This document shows positions 19,801-33,500 of a DNA stretch of 64,000 bases, one piece after another. A program made the position numbers and the translations under genes. The DNA lies in contig NC_133063.1 of NCBI RefSeq assembly GCF_048771995.1, positions 63,189,514 to 63,253,513 of the forward strand, given 5' to 3'. The notes below the pieces were generated by a model. The model was not told the origin of the DNA. It made no database searches and worked only from the letters and a program-made list of their open reading frames with translations. Every line of letters begins with the position of its first letter. The stretch's first letter is position 1. This stretch comes from Taeniopygia guttata. Lineage: Eukaryota; Chordata; Aves; Passeriformes; Estrildidae.

Positions 19801-22800
19801 AGTTACTGAACAACTGGAAAACAATGGTATGGCCAGCTGAAGGTAATCCCCTTTTGATTAAACAACACCCTCTGCTGGCAGACAGGTCCAAGGGTCAGAG
19901 CAGACCCTACTAGCTTGGCAGAAGGGGTCCAAAGAGTAGTTTTTAGGGTTTAAAATGTAACACAGTATGGTAATGTAATGATTCTTATAGGCTGTAGCTA
20001 AATACTCTAGTATTTGTATCTTGGACTAGATTGGTTAGTGAAAATTTGAACATTCTGCACAGAAGAAGATTTATTGTCTTGTAACAGGAACTTCCTCACT
20101 CTTTCGGGTCTCTCTTTTGGGCTCCCCTTTCGGGCCTGCTCCGAGTTGTGGCTGGCAGCTCCAAGCAGGGCCCTGCATCCACACCCTTTGCAATAAACCG
20201 AAAGTTCCAAGACCTGGCTTCAAAGATCTCTCGTCTCCATCCATCCCGACCGTCCTACCCACTGTCACTCCTACACAAAACTACTTGGGCATTGCTTTGG
20301 TGGTTGTGTCTTTTTTTCTTTTTCTTTTTCATTTTCTTTTCTTTTCCGATAAAATTGAAACTGGGAAGGTGTAACGTCAATTTCTTAGGATATTTATCAC
20401 ATGTCTAACCTCTCCACTGAAAAATTCTTGCCCTTCAGAGACAGAGCACCAACGGAGTTCAAAAAGCAAATGAGAAATGTCAGGCAGGTTGCAGGCCAAA
20501 ATGCCAGGTTTCTGAACTGCTACTTCCCTTCTGATGCAACTGAATTTACAGCAGATGCTGATGTGCTGCAGGGACATGTTTAGAAGGGGACCTTGGTGGA
20601 AGTGGTGCCAGCAGATGGCAATGGGATTTGTCCAATGGCACACAGGACATGGGACAGGTGAGAAAGATAAGTGGGATCAGGGAGTATTTGCACCTTACCG
20701 AAACAGGAGTTTCATTCCTGTGAGGAACTTCTCCTTCCACCATTTCGATGCCCACGATTCCAAAAGACCATATGTCCACTTTGGGGCCATATGGTTGACC
20801 TGTCAGCACTTCAGGTGCCATCCAGCCAGAAGTGCCGGCCACTGAGCTCCGTCTACGCTGCTCAGGGGTGAGCTGAGCAAAGAGGCCAAAGTCAGCTGTG
20901 GACAAATAAACATACCATGAAAGCCAGGTCAAGTTAGGAAATCAAGCAAAAGAATTCCCCACTCTCAGTCTATGTGTTGTTGAATCTCCTGAAGAACTGT
21001 CCACACTCAGTTTCCTTGGGGCTTTAGCCAAGGAAGTATGGAATTGGCCACTTCCAAAAAAATCACAGTTTTTTAACGCTGTTCACAGCAGTGGCCTTTA
21101 TTCCCCTGAAGCTTTAGATTGTAGCTCCCTCCCTCTGGAAGAGACACAAACACACCAACGCCACTCTTGACTTCTCCTGGTTCCTTATACCTCTGTGCAC
21201 GTTGCAACCGTGCCTTCAGCTCACAGCGGTGGGGCCCTGCACTGCCACCAGCACCATTTCTGGGGAGTTGGCAGCCACTCAAAGCAGCCCCTCACCCCAC
21301 ATCCCTGAACGCTGCACCTGACCAGGAATATACTGACCCAGCTTGACAGAGCCGTCGGTTCTGAGAAGGATGTTGTCACTCTTCACATCTCGGTAGATCA
21401 CGTGGTTCCAGTGAAGAAAATCCAATCCTTGCAGGCACTGAGAGAGGAAACAGAAGCAGGAGGGCAAAAATTAGTGATTTCATCACACAAGAAAGGAAAC
21501 AGAGTCTCTAAAAGATCCCCTCTGCATGGGAATGGCGAGTAATGGCAGAACACAGTGCCATTGAGAGGAAGAGTTGCTGCTCCAACACTTGCAGAGCAGG
21601 ACTTTTCTAAGGAAAGGCATGTCAGCTTTTGAAAGAGCAACAGCACCTGCTGTTGTAGACTGTCCCCTGCAAACCAGCCAGGATGACTGCTGCTGCAGTG
21701 GATGTGCTTTCTCCATGCAGAGGGCAAAGGAGGGGTTTGGCCAAGAAAGAAAAAAGTCCCTCTCTTTGGTGTGAAGCGGGTCACTTTTGGGTGGGAGGCT
21801 GCATGACGAGAGTTTTGTTGCTGGCCTCAGCACAGACTTGAAGTATCACATCAGTCACCTTCCTGAAGCAAAGAGCATTTTGGCTGCACTACTGTCCTTT
21901 TCAGTTGAGGACTGTGAGAAATGAGTCTCTGTTTTTTCTCAGCTGATCATTTCAAATCCAGCCACCAGCACCTTTGCTTTTACAGGCAAGGAATGCAGCG
22001 CAGACAGGCTCAAGATACAAGTTTAGGGAGGCAAGGTGGAGAAGAGCAAATACAAATACAGGAGGCAGAGTGAGAATACAACAGCAGGAGATAAGAGTAC
22101 AAGAACTGAATACAGTGAGTGCAGGAGCACTGGCAGGCAGTTCCCTTGAGATACTTTTACTTGCCCATAGCATACCAGCACTAGGAAAACAAAGTTTATA
22201 CATGAAACCTCTCCTGTTCTGAGCCTCTGTTTCCCAGACAATCCTGCCCAAGCCCTCGGAAGCACAGGTGGGCTTGCTGACCTCCCGACTGATGGCTGCT
22301 ATCTCGTCTTCAGACAGGTAGGTCTTGCTGATGACATCGCTCAGAGTGCCTCCATCCATGAACTCCATAACCAGCCAGAATTGATTATCCACAAGGTAGC
22401 TGAAAGAAGGAAACAAGAGCATGGAGGTAAACATGCATGGTTAGTTTATTTTCTTGGTTCTTATTTCCAAGTCCCTGTGTGACAAGGACAGAAGAAAAGG
22501 AACAGACATTCCCTCTAGGCTGTGCATTGTTTGAAACCTGTCTCAAGAAGAAAGGCACAGCTTTGGAAAAGGAGATGTCTTAAATAGCCAGCAAGTAAAA
22601 ACTGCAGTTTAGGAACAGATAAAAAACTTGTCACACTGCGTGTTTCTGGAAATAACCACCTAGTCTTCCTGGCATGCAAAGCAATGGAAAAGAGGGGACA
22701 CAATCCAAGGAAAATCCATGTTAGTTTACCCAGACGTAAGAGGACTGTTGAAAAAAGTCAAGTCCCAAAATAATGTGGTGGCTGTGAACTTACAGTCTAT

Positions 22801-25800
22801 TAATTTAATTAGATATGAGTGATGCAGGTTTTTGAATAATTTTCAAACTATGTGTGCCAGGGAATACTCCTGCAGACAAGATGCATTCTCTTCCCATCCA
22901 CTGGAGATGAGCAGAGCAGTAATAATTAACCAATAATTACAGCTCTGTTTTGTGCCAGTGAACAATCTTGCATGTTTGCAATATGTAAACAAATATTTAC
23001 AACAACTCACCTGCCTAAATAGTTGACCACGTTGGGATTCTTATTTATCTTCACAGTCATGAGTTCATAGACTTTTAGTTCCTTCTTCCTCGGTCCTTGG
23101 AGATTTATTTTCTTTATGGCCACCTAAAATGACATTGAAAATCAGTAACTTGAGAAGTTGGTGGCACGAGACCACAAGGCACATGGAGCAAATGATTTTG
23201 CAATGACACAGCCAAGCTGTGCCAAACTGCATTCTGATTAGGCATTGCAGCAATTAGGAACTGACATTGCAACAGCCCATTGCTCCACTCCCTTGGGGGC
23301 CAGTTACAGGACACATGGCCACTGAGGTTTTGATGTGTCCACTTGGTAACAGTGGTGTCTCACCCACAAACCTCTGAGCCCACTCCCTGCTGCTTTGTAT
23401 GGGATTCAGAAGTAATCCATGCCTTAATACTCTGTGGCTACATCCTGGGCTAGGGGCAGGGCTTAGGGTTTCTAGGGACGCCTTGCAGATCTCTCCCTAT
23501 GTGCAGTTCCCAAGTGCAGCACTGCAGGTGTCTGAGGAACTACCAGTAACTCTCAGATGCATTTTCTGGCAACCAGAAGTGAGAATTCAGGACTCTGAAG
23601 CTGTCGCCCCAAAGAGCAGTGAGATGCTCTAAGGCACCACCTTTGTTTTAGCAATTGAGAGCGAGTGAGCACATCCTTCTCTGAAATGAACTGCTGCCCT
23701 GCGTGCCTTCCTTCTGGCAGCTGAGAAGGACAAAGACTGTCCCCAATGTATTTTGCAGGCTGGTACCAGTCTGTGTTTCTTTTGCCTCTTCAGCACAGCT
23801 CTACCCAAAGCTCTGGCCACAGCTGCTCACACCAGAGGGGAAAGCCCTTGAGTGCAGCAGAGATTGCGGGGGCTGTTGACATTTACCTCTACTCCTGTGG
23901 CTTTGTTGATTGCTCTAACCACAAATCCAAAAGTCCTAGAAACAAAAAAGCAGCAAAAAAATGAGAAGCCATTTAGCTCTTGCAGTGAAAGCCAGCCCAC
24001 ACAGGAGATCTCTGCTGCAAATGCCTAAGACCTGCAGGATGCAGGCGGGCTCTGCCAGAAGGCAGATGATGCATTTTCCTCTCAAGTGCATGGGCACTGG
24101 GCCTGTCCCTGAAGTGCTGCCATCTACTGCCTCAGCTCCTAAAGAGAGCTCCTTCTTTCATCTCAGGTCTCATGTTCTAAATTGCGCAGTTTTCATAGTT
24201 TTCATCCTGACCATGGAGAATTTCCTTCAGCAAACTCTTGGAAAGAAATGTTCCTGAGAACTGTTATCTGACAGCTATCAGGGAGTAGGTTGCACTTTCA
24301 GGCAAGCAAGTTTTTTCCCCTTTTATTAGTGTGGCTATATGATTTGGAGAGATAGAAAAATGCTAAGGAAATTAACACAGAGCAGTCCCACACTTGAGAG
24401 ACAAGGAGATCTTTCCAGGTCCTGTTCCTTGCTGCAGGCAAGAGACCTTGGCAGCATGAAGATGTCTCTGACAATACCTTCAGGGCACACTCACAAATTC
24501 TGAGCAGCACTGAGAGATGGGACAATCTATCCCCAGTGTCTGAATATGGCAATAGATGTCTGTTTGCAGCTGGCCTGACTTCACACTGCATAGATATTCC
24601 ACCAGAAGAACACCTGGCCCATGGCTATGGAGAAGTAACTGTGGTTGGACTCACCCGCTGCCAATATATTCCAGTTCAGAATATTTCCCCATGGGGTTTT
24701 CCATGTTCACTATTTTCCCTGAGGGAAACAAAATGCAAGATGCTCACTTTAAAGCAAAGACCCCAGCTTCCAGAAGATGCAAAAGGCAGCCCCAGAGCCT
24801 GAAGCTTTGAACTCTTTGTGGTCGCCTGCGTAACAACAGCAAGCAGGCCGACAGCTCTGCAGCACAGGTGACCAGCACACAGACTGATTTTCTACAGCAG
24901 TTCCCGTGGGGAAATGTCTCTAAATGTCCCTGGGACACCAATCTCAGGAAAAACATTTGGTACAGCTATGCTGAAACATGCACACAATACACTGTCCCTC
25001 AGAGAAGAAATACAGCAGACGTACTCAGTTGCTCCAGGGAGTCATCCTTGATCTCCTGGTGCTGAGCAGCGCTGGAGATGGGCAAACTGCCCCGGCTCCA
25101 CTTCCCAGGTTGGGGAGCAAAGGCTCCTTTAGATAATGCTGCTGCTGCAGCAGGTTTGACAAAGCCCTTGTGGATCTGGAACAAGAAATGAGTTTGTCAG
25201 AAAGGTGCCAGGCAGAGATTAGCCTGAAATTCCATTGCAAATGCAAGCCCTTGGTAAGGTTCTGTCAGCCACATGCAGGGCTCTTAAATGGTTTTTTTCT
25301 GATGTCCACTTCTCAAACTGGATGGGTCAAAACCAAAGGTTAGTTCTACTCAAGTTCATGGCCAGATTCATGTTCCATTTTCATGGATTTTCTGAAGGAT
25401 CACTGCCACAATGACCATTCTGCTTCCTCTCAAGGATTCCTTTCCCACTCCAAGGGCTTCAGACACATTTGCAGCTCCTTGTTCAAATGTGTCCACTTTT
25501 CCTGCACCATCTTCAGGTCATGCTCAACTTGTAGTAACTTTGGTGGGGATGGTTCCTGTACCTCATGCCAGGCCTGGGGCTCTTCATTGCCACTCATTTG
25601 CTGGAAGTCTTTGCAGGCTGCCCGGTGAGATGTCAACATTTGCACCTCAAGTCAAACAGAAGAAAGCAGTCAGAGACTACGGCTTATCCCTGTCAGTCAA
25701 GAGTCATTGACTGTGAGGAAAGGGAAAGAACAGATTTACAAGGGGTACAGACAGCTTGTTTCAATCCTCCGTCTGGGTCACCATGTTCCCCTGTAAAAAC

Positions 25801-27489
25801 ACCTCAAGAAACAAGGAGAGCAGGAACAGGCCAGCAGGAATCAATTTGGATGACTGCTGGCCAAAAGGCCAAAGGACAAGTCCCACTGTCCAGGGCAGCA
25901 GTTGAGATTCAGCACACCAGGAAATGTCCTTCAGAGTGTCTGGGGCACACACTACAGCAGGATGGCACTCAGAGGCATCACCTCACTCCCTGAAGCCCTG
26001 CACTGGAAAGGCAAGAAGGGCAGAAACCACCCGTTTGGTGACTGCAGTGGCTATCCCTCTTTCACTCACTTGCTCTTGTAGAGCCTGAGGGAGACGATTA
26101 AGTTTTTCTCTGATGATTTTCATTTCTTCTTCCTGCCTCTTCTCCTTTGCCTTCATCTTAGTGTCAATTTTCTGAAACTCCGTGTCCAGCTGTTCCTTCA
26201 AGTTCTGTAAAATACAAGAAAGAGGATCTTTCATGAGTGGAGTGGCTGCCACTCTTTCACTCACCTGGTCTTGTTGATCGCCCCTCTGCTGACGGAGATT
26301 CATCTCCTCTTGAATTCTTCTCATGTCTTCCTTGTTCCCCTTCTTCACTTCCATGATGGCACTCTGAGCCCCGGGCAGCTCTGCTTGTGACTCTGCCTTG
26401 ATGTTCTGTACACACAAATGCAGAGCAAGTGACTGGGAGCTGCCATCAGGCTCAGCTTTTTCCTCTCGCAGCTTCAAAATCCCATTTATTCAGCCACTTC
26501 TTTCTGCTTCCCTACCCACCTCTGCTTCCAGTGCAACCCTCCTGTCCCAGTGCTGACTTTGGCAGATTCCAAGGCTCTGTGCTTTCAGTGCCTCTGGGAC
26601 TCCTGACCTCCTCAGTCCCAAGAGCTCCATTTTATGCCCCTTTTCCTGCCCTTCCCTCTGAAACCTGGCAAGTCAGGCTTACCTGGGCATTCTCCTGTGG
26701 CTCTTCCACCTGCTGCCTGAGCTGCTCTTCCTGCTCTCGGGCTGGGAACAGCTCTCCCCGAGTCTGCCATGGCATCTCTGACAAAGCAGGCTGCTCCTGC
26801 TCTTTCTCTGGAAGGACCTGCACAGAAAGCAAGAGAAGATGGGTTTCAACTTTCCATACAACATTTGAGGACCAAGACTCAAGGACTGATGGGCTCACAC
26901 GTTCCCAAAGCACTGTGCTGCAGCTCTCCTGGGTCATTCTCTGCCCATGAGGAGGCACAGATGCCAAAGTGACCCTGGCACTGCAATCAGGGGCCATCTG
27001 GGGCTGAAGCTCAAGCAGCCTCTGAGGCAGCTGACAGGGAAGGTGTGGCATTTCTCAAGGGTCTACTGAGGGCCTCCCTCTGCTTCTGCCTTGCTCTGTT
27101 TGTCTTTCAGTAGTGACTGACACCCCACCCTGTCCCACAGCTCCATCCTGGCTCTGCAGGTGGCTTCCTCTGTGAGCTCAGCCCTTGTGAGAGACACTTC
27201 TGGAGTTCATGTTCTCTTCACCAACTAAAGCATGGAATTCTTCCACCTCTCTGGGACAGGCTGAACATTAAAGCGTTAACAGGGGGCTTCAGGAAGAAGA
27301 GGCTGGAGGAGGAAACCATGTCTGAGGGGAAAAAACCACCACATCTGGAGGAGGAAACAGCTCTGCCTGCTCAGAATCGGTCATCGGAACATGTCTTTAA
27401 TCCTCTCCTGAAAGGGATGCTTTATGAGAACTTTGCACCTCCAACTGCTTTGGACCAAAGCCAAGAAGATTCAATTATGCAAATGTTAC

Positions 27490-27534
<45 letters not shown>

Positions 27535-30500
27535 GAAACAGACAGACAGATCTCACTGTTATAATCTCTCTTTACTATCATTTTTGTTCCTACATACATC
27601 AACACTTGGTAGCCATTGCCCCAGTCAGCAGCAATCCCGAGATTGCTCTCCTGTTCCTTCAATAAACCACACTCTCAGGGAATCTGGAGCATTTAGGTCC
27701 TTATGGAATACAAGAAGATCCAGAGCATTGCACTAGGAACTGCACTCTTGCAGCATCTGTGCTTGGCCAAGTGCTTCTCTTGGACTCGACCACAGTGACA
27801 CTGCTAAAGGGGCTGCAATCAGGAATAAAGGCTAGGCCCTCCCAGCTTCTCTGATCTTTGAGGACCAGCTGGAATGCAAGAGCACTGATTTCCTGCTCAA
27901 TTCCCAAACACCACACCTCCTGATTTCCTGGGTTGCAAAAAGACACAGGGACTGTTAATATGAAAGTGAAGAGCAAGGCCCTGTTGACTGGCCTGGCACC
28001 ACAACAGCTCCCTGCCCCAAACAATGTGTTCTCATGCAAAAATACTGCATCCTCCAGAAAGGCCCCCTTACAAAAGAAAATGCAAGCAGAATCTTTACAA
28101 GCGCAGAAAAAGGGTAGGAAAGATGGAGGAAAATCCATCTGCATTGCTAAAAACCAAGAAATTGAACAGGAATTCCCCTCCTAATAAAGGAACAAAAACA
28201 AGACAGAAGAGCCACAGATGCCAGTGGCAAAAGCACTAGGATAACGTGAGGAGATATTTGCCGATGAAACGGCCCATGTGGCAAGATCTCAGCATCCTCA
28301 GCCAGCAACAGCAAGGGCTGGCTCATCAGAAACTTGCAGCTCTGTCTTGCACTAAAGACAGCACCACCCACAACGGGCACTTACTGGCTCCAAAGATTCA
28401 GGCTGTGCTGTGACCACTGATGGAGCCTCGAGGTCATACTGCTCAACTTGCTCTCGTTTGGCTTCTTCACCAAGAGGAGACGGAGCCAGGGCAGACACTG
28501 CTGTTGTCTCTATCATCTGTGGCAAGAGAGAAGCATGAGGGACAGGCTGTTGCCTATCATTTAAAACTGCATTTCTTCTCACATCTACCACCATATCTTG
28601 CAAGGAAAATTGAGAAACTTTGATTACAATGGGATTCTAAAGTGCTCTCATGTCTTAAAATTGGCTACTACAACTGTAATGCAACTTGCTCTGATTTAAA
28701 TATCCCAACCTGTCGACTATCAGGTGACAATGATCGATTTGTGTAAGTGACCTTGTAATTCTTGAAAGCTAAGAAATGCAACAGTGAAACTTGCTGCTCT
28801 GCCTTGCACTAAAGACAGCACCACCCACAACTGGCACTTACTGGCTCAGGAGATTCAGGCTCAGGCGTGACCACTGATGGAGCCTCGAGGTCATACTCCT
28901 CAGTTTGCTCCTCTTTGGCTTCTTCACAAGGAGCAGAGGGAGCCAAGGCAGACACTGTTGTTGCCTCTGTCATCTGTGGCAAGAGAGAAGCATGAGGGAC
29001 AGGCTGTTACCTCTCATTTATAACCTTCTATCTTCTCCCATCTACCACCATATCTTCCAAGGAAAATTGAGAGACTTGGATTACAATGGGATTCTAAGGC
29101 ACTCTCATGGTATTGAAATTGGCCAATCCACCCATAATGCAAATTGCTCTGAATTAAATATTCCACCCTGCCTACTATCAGGTAGCAATGATCTATTTGT
29201 GTAAGTGACCTTGTAATTCTTGAAAGCTCTGAAATGCAACAGTGAAACTTGCAGCTCTGCCTTGCACTAAAGACAGCCCCACCCACAATGGGCACTTACT
29301 GCCTCAGGAGATTCAGGCTCTGGTGTGACCCCTGATTGAGCCTCAAGGTCATACTCCTCAATTTGCTCCTCTTTGGCTTGTTCACCAGGAGGAGAGGGAG
29401 CCAGGGCAGACACTGCTGGTGTCTCTGTCATCTGTGGCAAGAGAGAAGCATGAAGGACAAGCCGTTACCTATCATTTATAATCTCGTTTCTCCTCGGATC
29501 CACAACCACCTCTTAAAAGGAAAAATTATCCACTTTGTTAGCAATGTGATTCTAAGTCACTCTGACCGGATTAAAATGGGCTAACTCAACAGAACTCTAT
29601 TTGATGCACTCTATGTATTTGACAGTCCTTCCTGGCTGCCATCAGCAAGCAACTGTGCCTTGGCACAAAGGAGCTTTTGGCTCTTTAAAGCCCTGAAATG
29701 CAAAAGTAGGAAATAGCCAGCAAGGCCTTTGCTGTTGCTGCGGCAGACATGGAAAACTCAAACTGGATCAGAATCCCAACCAGTGCAAGGAAAGGGCAGG
29801 AAACGTTGTGAAGAAGCATCTGTGCTTGTTGGAAAATGAGAAAATCAACAGGGCTTTACCTCCTAACAAACCAAGTCAAACCAAGTCAAACCAAGTCAAA
29901 AGTGTCCCCTCCTCAGGTGGCTACAGCACTTGGAGGCAGTGAGGGCATGTTTGGCAGGGGAACAGCCATGGTGATGAGCACTGTCACATATGGATCTATG
30001 GAAGTGTGCCTGAAGGTCCCTCACGGGCCTCCCATTGTCCAGGCTGAAACACCCTGAGCACCTCCTCCTTGGCCTTGGGCTCCACACCCTTCCCCAGCTC
30101 CCGTGTCCTTCTCTGCACACGCCCAGCGCCTCAAGGACTTCCTGCTTCAGAGGGGCCCACATGTAGACACATCAGTGTGGAGTTGTGCTCGCCCTGTATA
30201 TCCCCTCATAATGGTTTGTCCCTCCATATCCCCTCTTTGTATCCGTTTGCTTCATCCCAGCTTTCCCATCAGCACCTGTATGTCCATCAAACCCCAAAAT
30301 CCCTGACTCATCCCCCTGTCTCCTCCCAGGTGATGTGTCCATCACCTCGTGACCCTTCCCCTTTGTCCAGAGCCTTCTCCCAGGGTCACCAGGTAACTGG
30401 ACCCTGGCTTGGGGCTCCTCCCCCACCCCCTCCTCAGTGGTCACTCTGAGGCCTTGCCCCCAGAGAGCCACTCCCAAGTCCTTCCTCTGTTGGCTGCTCG

Positions 30501-33500
30501 GGTTTCCCCATCCCCCTATATCTGGCTCCTCTGGGCAGGGACACCCTCTCTTGCTCTGGATGTCCTTCGGGTTTGGATGTGGCCTGGGATCTCTCCAGGC
30601 CCTCATTAAATTTCGGAACTAATCCTGAGGAGGAGCGCCTCTTTCTCTTGCTTGTTGGACCAGCTTGTCTTTGAACTCACGAGGGAGCTTCTCAAAGCCC
30701 CCCAGGATCCAAGGAGAAGTTCCCTCCCTCTGCCCGACTCGCCCCATTGCCCAGCTGGATGGGGTGCACTGGGGACTGATCACCCGTGGATTTGAGGGTG
30801 ACACGCAGCACAGAAATTCCAGCTATGGTTGCAGTGCTGCCCAGCCCAGGGGGACAGTCACTGCCCTGCTCCTGCTGCCCCATTGCTGCTGACACAGGCC
30901 AGGATGCCCTTGGCCTTCTTGGCCACCTGGTCAGGTCCTGGCCCACTTTCAGCTGCTTTTGACCGGCACCCCTGGGTCCTTTTGGCCCACACAGCGTCCC
31001 GGCCACAAAGTTGCCCATTGGACTAAAAATACAGCATCCACCATTTCAAAATGTCCTTCCTCTTCTGAGCAACACAAGACTGCAGTCATGGACTTGCAGC
31101 TTCACCTCCCCCCGGCCCCGCCTCCAGGCTGCAATGCACTTTTCAAAGCTGCAGACTACACCAAAAAATGCATCCACAGAACCTTGCTTTTTGCCTCACA
31201 AGAGGGCTTCACAATTATAAACTTAGTTTCTTTGGCCAGGTCTTGTCCCCCACAGATTCATGGACAATACACTCGTCTACTTGCAGCTTATCAAAAGTCA
31301 CAAGACAGCTGAGCCGCACACTTTGTAGAACTGAATAAATACTCAAGAAACTGCAGACCCATTTCACCAGCCAAACACGTATTTCCCCAAAGGGAAAGCA
31401 AACAAACCAAGCCCTGAGACCTCCAGCACTACCTTGTGCTCCCTTGGCCATGGGCCTGCAGAAGCCCAAGAGACAGAGCTTCACTGAGTTGAGCAGCCAG
31501 ACCCTCATCCTGAGGCAACAGGCTTTGGTGCCGAAACATGACAGGTCCAAGGCCAATTTCTAGCTGGAGGTCACTGCCTGCAGGAAATCGCTGGGTCCTG
31601 GCAGGACTCCAGCACTCAGCATCCTCGGCCAGCAACAGCAAGACCTGACTGGTCAGAAACTTCAGCTCTGCCTTGCACTAAACACAGCACCACCCACAAC
31701 AGGCACTTACTGGCTCAGAAGATTCAGGCTCAGGTGTGACCACTGATGGAGCCTCGCGGTCATACTTCTCAATTTTTTCCTCTTCGGCTTCACCAGGAGG
31801 AGAGGGAGCCAGGGCAGACACTGTTGTTTCCTCTGTCATCTGTGGCAAGAGAGAAGCATGAGGGACAGGCTGTTGCCTATCATTTATAACTTCCTATATT
31901 CTCACATCTACCACCATTTCTTCCAAGGAAAATTGGGAAACTCCAATTGCAATGGGATTCCAATGCGCTCTCATGGTATTAAAATTTGTTAATCCACCTG
32001 TACTGCAAATTGCTCTGAAATAAATATTCCAGCCTCCCTTCTATCAGGTAGCAATGATCTCTTTGTAACTGACTTTTTGAATTTTGAAAGCTCTGAAACG
32101 CAAAAGCGAAACTTGCAGCTCTGCCTTGCACTAACGACAGCACCACCCACAAGTGGCACTTACTGGCTCAGAAGATTCAGGCTCTGCTGTGACCCCTGAT
32201 GGAGCCTCACGGTCATACTGCTCAATTTGGTCCTCTTTGTATTCTTCTCTAGGAGCAGAGGTGGCTGGGGCAGACAGTGACGCTGGTTTTGTGCTCTGGG
32301 GCAAGAGAGAAACATGAGGGACAAGCCGTTACCTCCTTCCTTCTCACATCTACCACCATATCATCCAAGGAGAAAGCATAAAAATTCAGAGTAAAAGGAT
32401 TCTAAGCAACACAGATCAAATGAAAACGGGCCAATTCAACAGAACTGTATATGGATATGAAGCTGATATTCTTCCCTGGTTGCCATCAGCAAGCAATGTT
32501 GTATCTGTGTCGCTATAGGACACAAGAAAGCACAACGCGAGCTAACTGCTACTTTGCAAGGCAAAAGAGAAAGTTTATTTTCTGACTCTAACTTTTATAC
32601 TTCTCCAAAGGTGACAGTGGATTGGAGAGTGAATGGGCCACCTCTCCAAAGATATTGCACAAAGCACTAGTACATCAAGTTTCTCCACCCCCATGGAGGA
32701 ATGCAAAACAACACGTTATTTACAGAAACTGTGTGGGAAAGTTTCCCAATAGAATGTAAACTCAGAAGGCTTTAGAAAACTCAAGAATCAGGACGACATA
32801 TCTGCAAGACAGAGCTTTTAGCTTGTGAGAGCTCGGAAATGGAAAAGTAAGAAAGAGACATCTATGCCTTTGCTATTGCTGCTGCAGACATGGAAACCTA
32901 CAACTGGATCAGAATCTCATCCAGTGCTGGAAAAGAGCAGGAAACATTGTGAAGAAGCATCTGTGCTTGTTGGAAAATGAGAAAATCAACAGGGCTTTTC
33001 CTCTACTAAACCAGCAAAACAAAAATGCAACAAACAATAGGCAGGGAGTCTCTCCGACACCAGCGTCGAAAGCACTGGGATGCAGTGAGGGTATGTTTGG
33101 CAGGGAATTGGCACTTGTGGTGAGCAGTGTCATGTACGGATCTATGGAAGTGTGCCTGAAGATCTCTCAACAGCCTCCCATTGTCCAGGCTGAAACACCC
33201 TGAGAACCTCCTCCTTGGCCTTGCGCTCCACACCCTTCCCCAGCTCCCGTGTCCTTCTCTGCACATGCTCCAGCCCCTCAAGGACTTTCTGCTTCAGAGG
33301 GGCCCACAAGTGTTTACGAATATAAAAGGGTAAAAACCTTTCTAAAGTGTAAGAAGTCTTTAGAATGTAGACATACTTTTGAGAAATGTTGGGAAATTTT
33401 AAAATAATAAGCACAATCAGGATCATAAAATCAGGATCTAAATCATTAACAAAAATTTGAAAATTTATAAAGCTGAGACCAAGAGTTGCAATAGTAACAA

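Noticed and set aside
25430..25645. Possible extra PAK3-like coiled-coil exon
   Set aside because: No usable donor in phase; a GCAG..GTACAG alternative gives 56 bases and breaks the frame.
27491..27534. CRISPR-like array
   Set aside because: It is a simple TAGA microsatellite without spacers, in a vertebrate genome.
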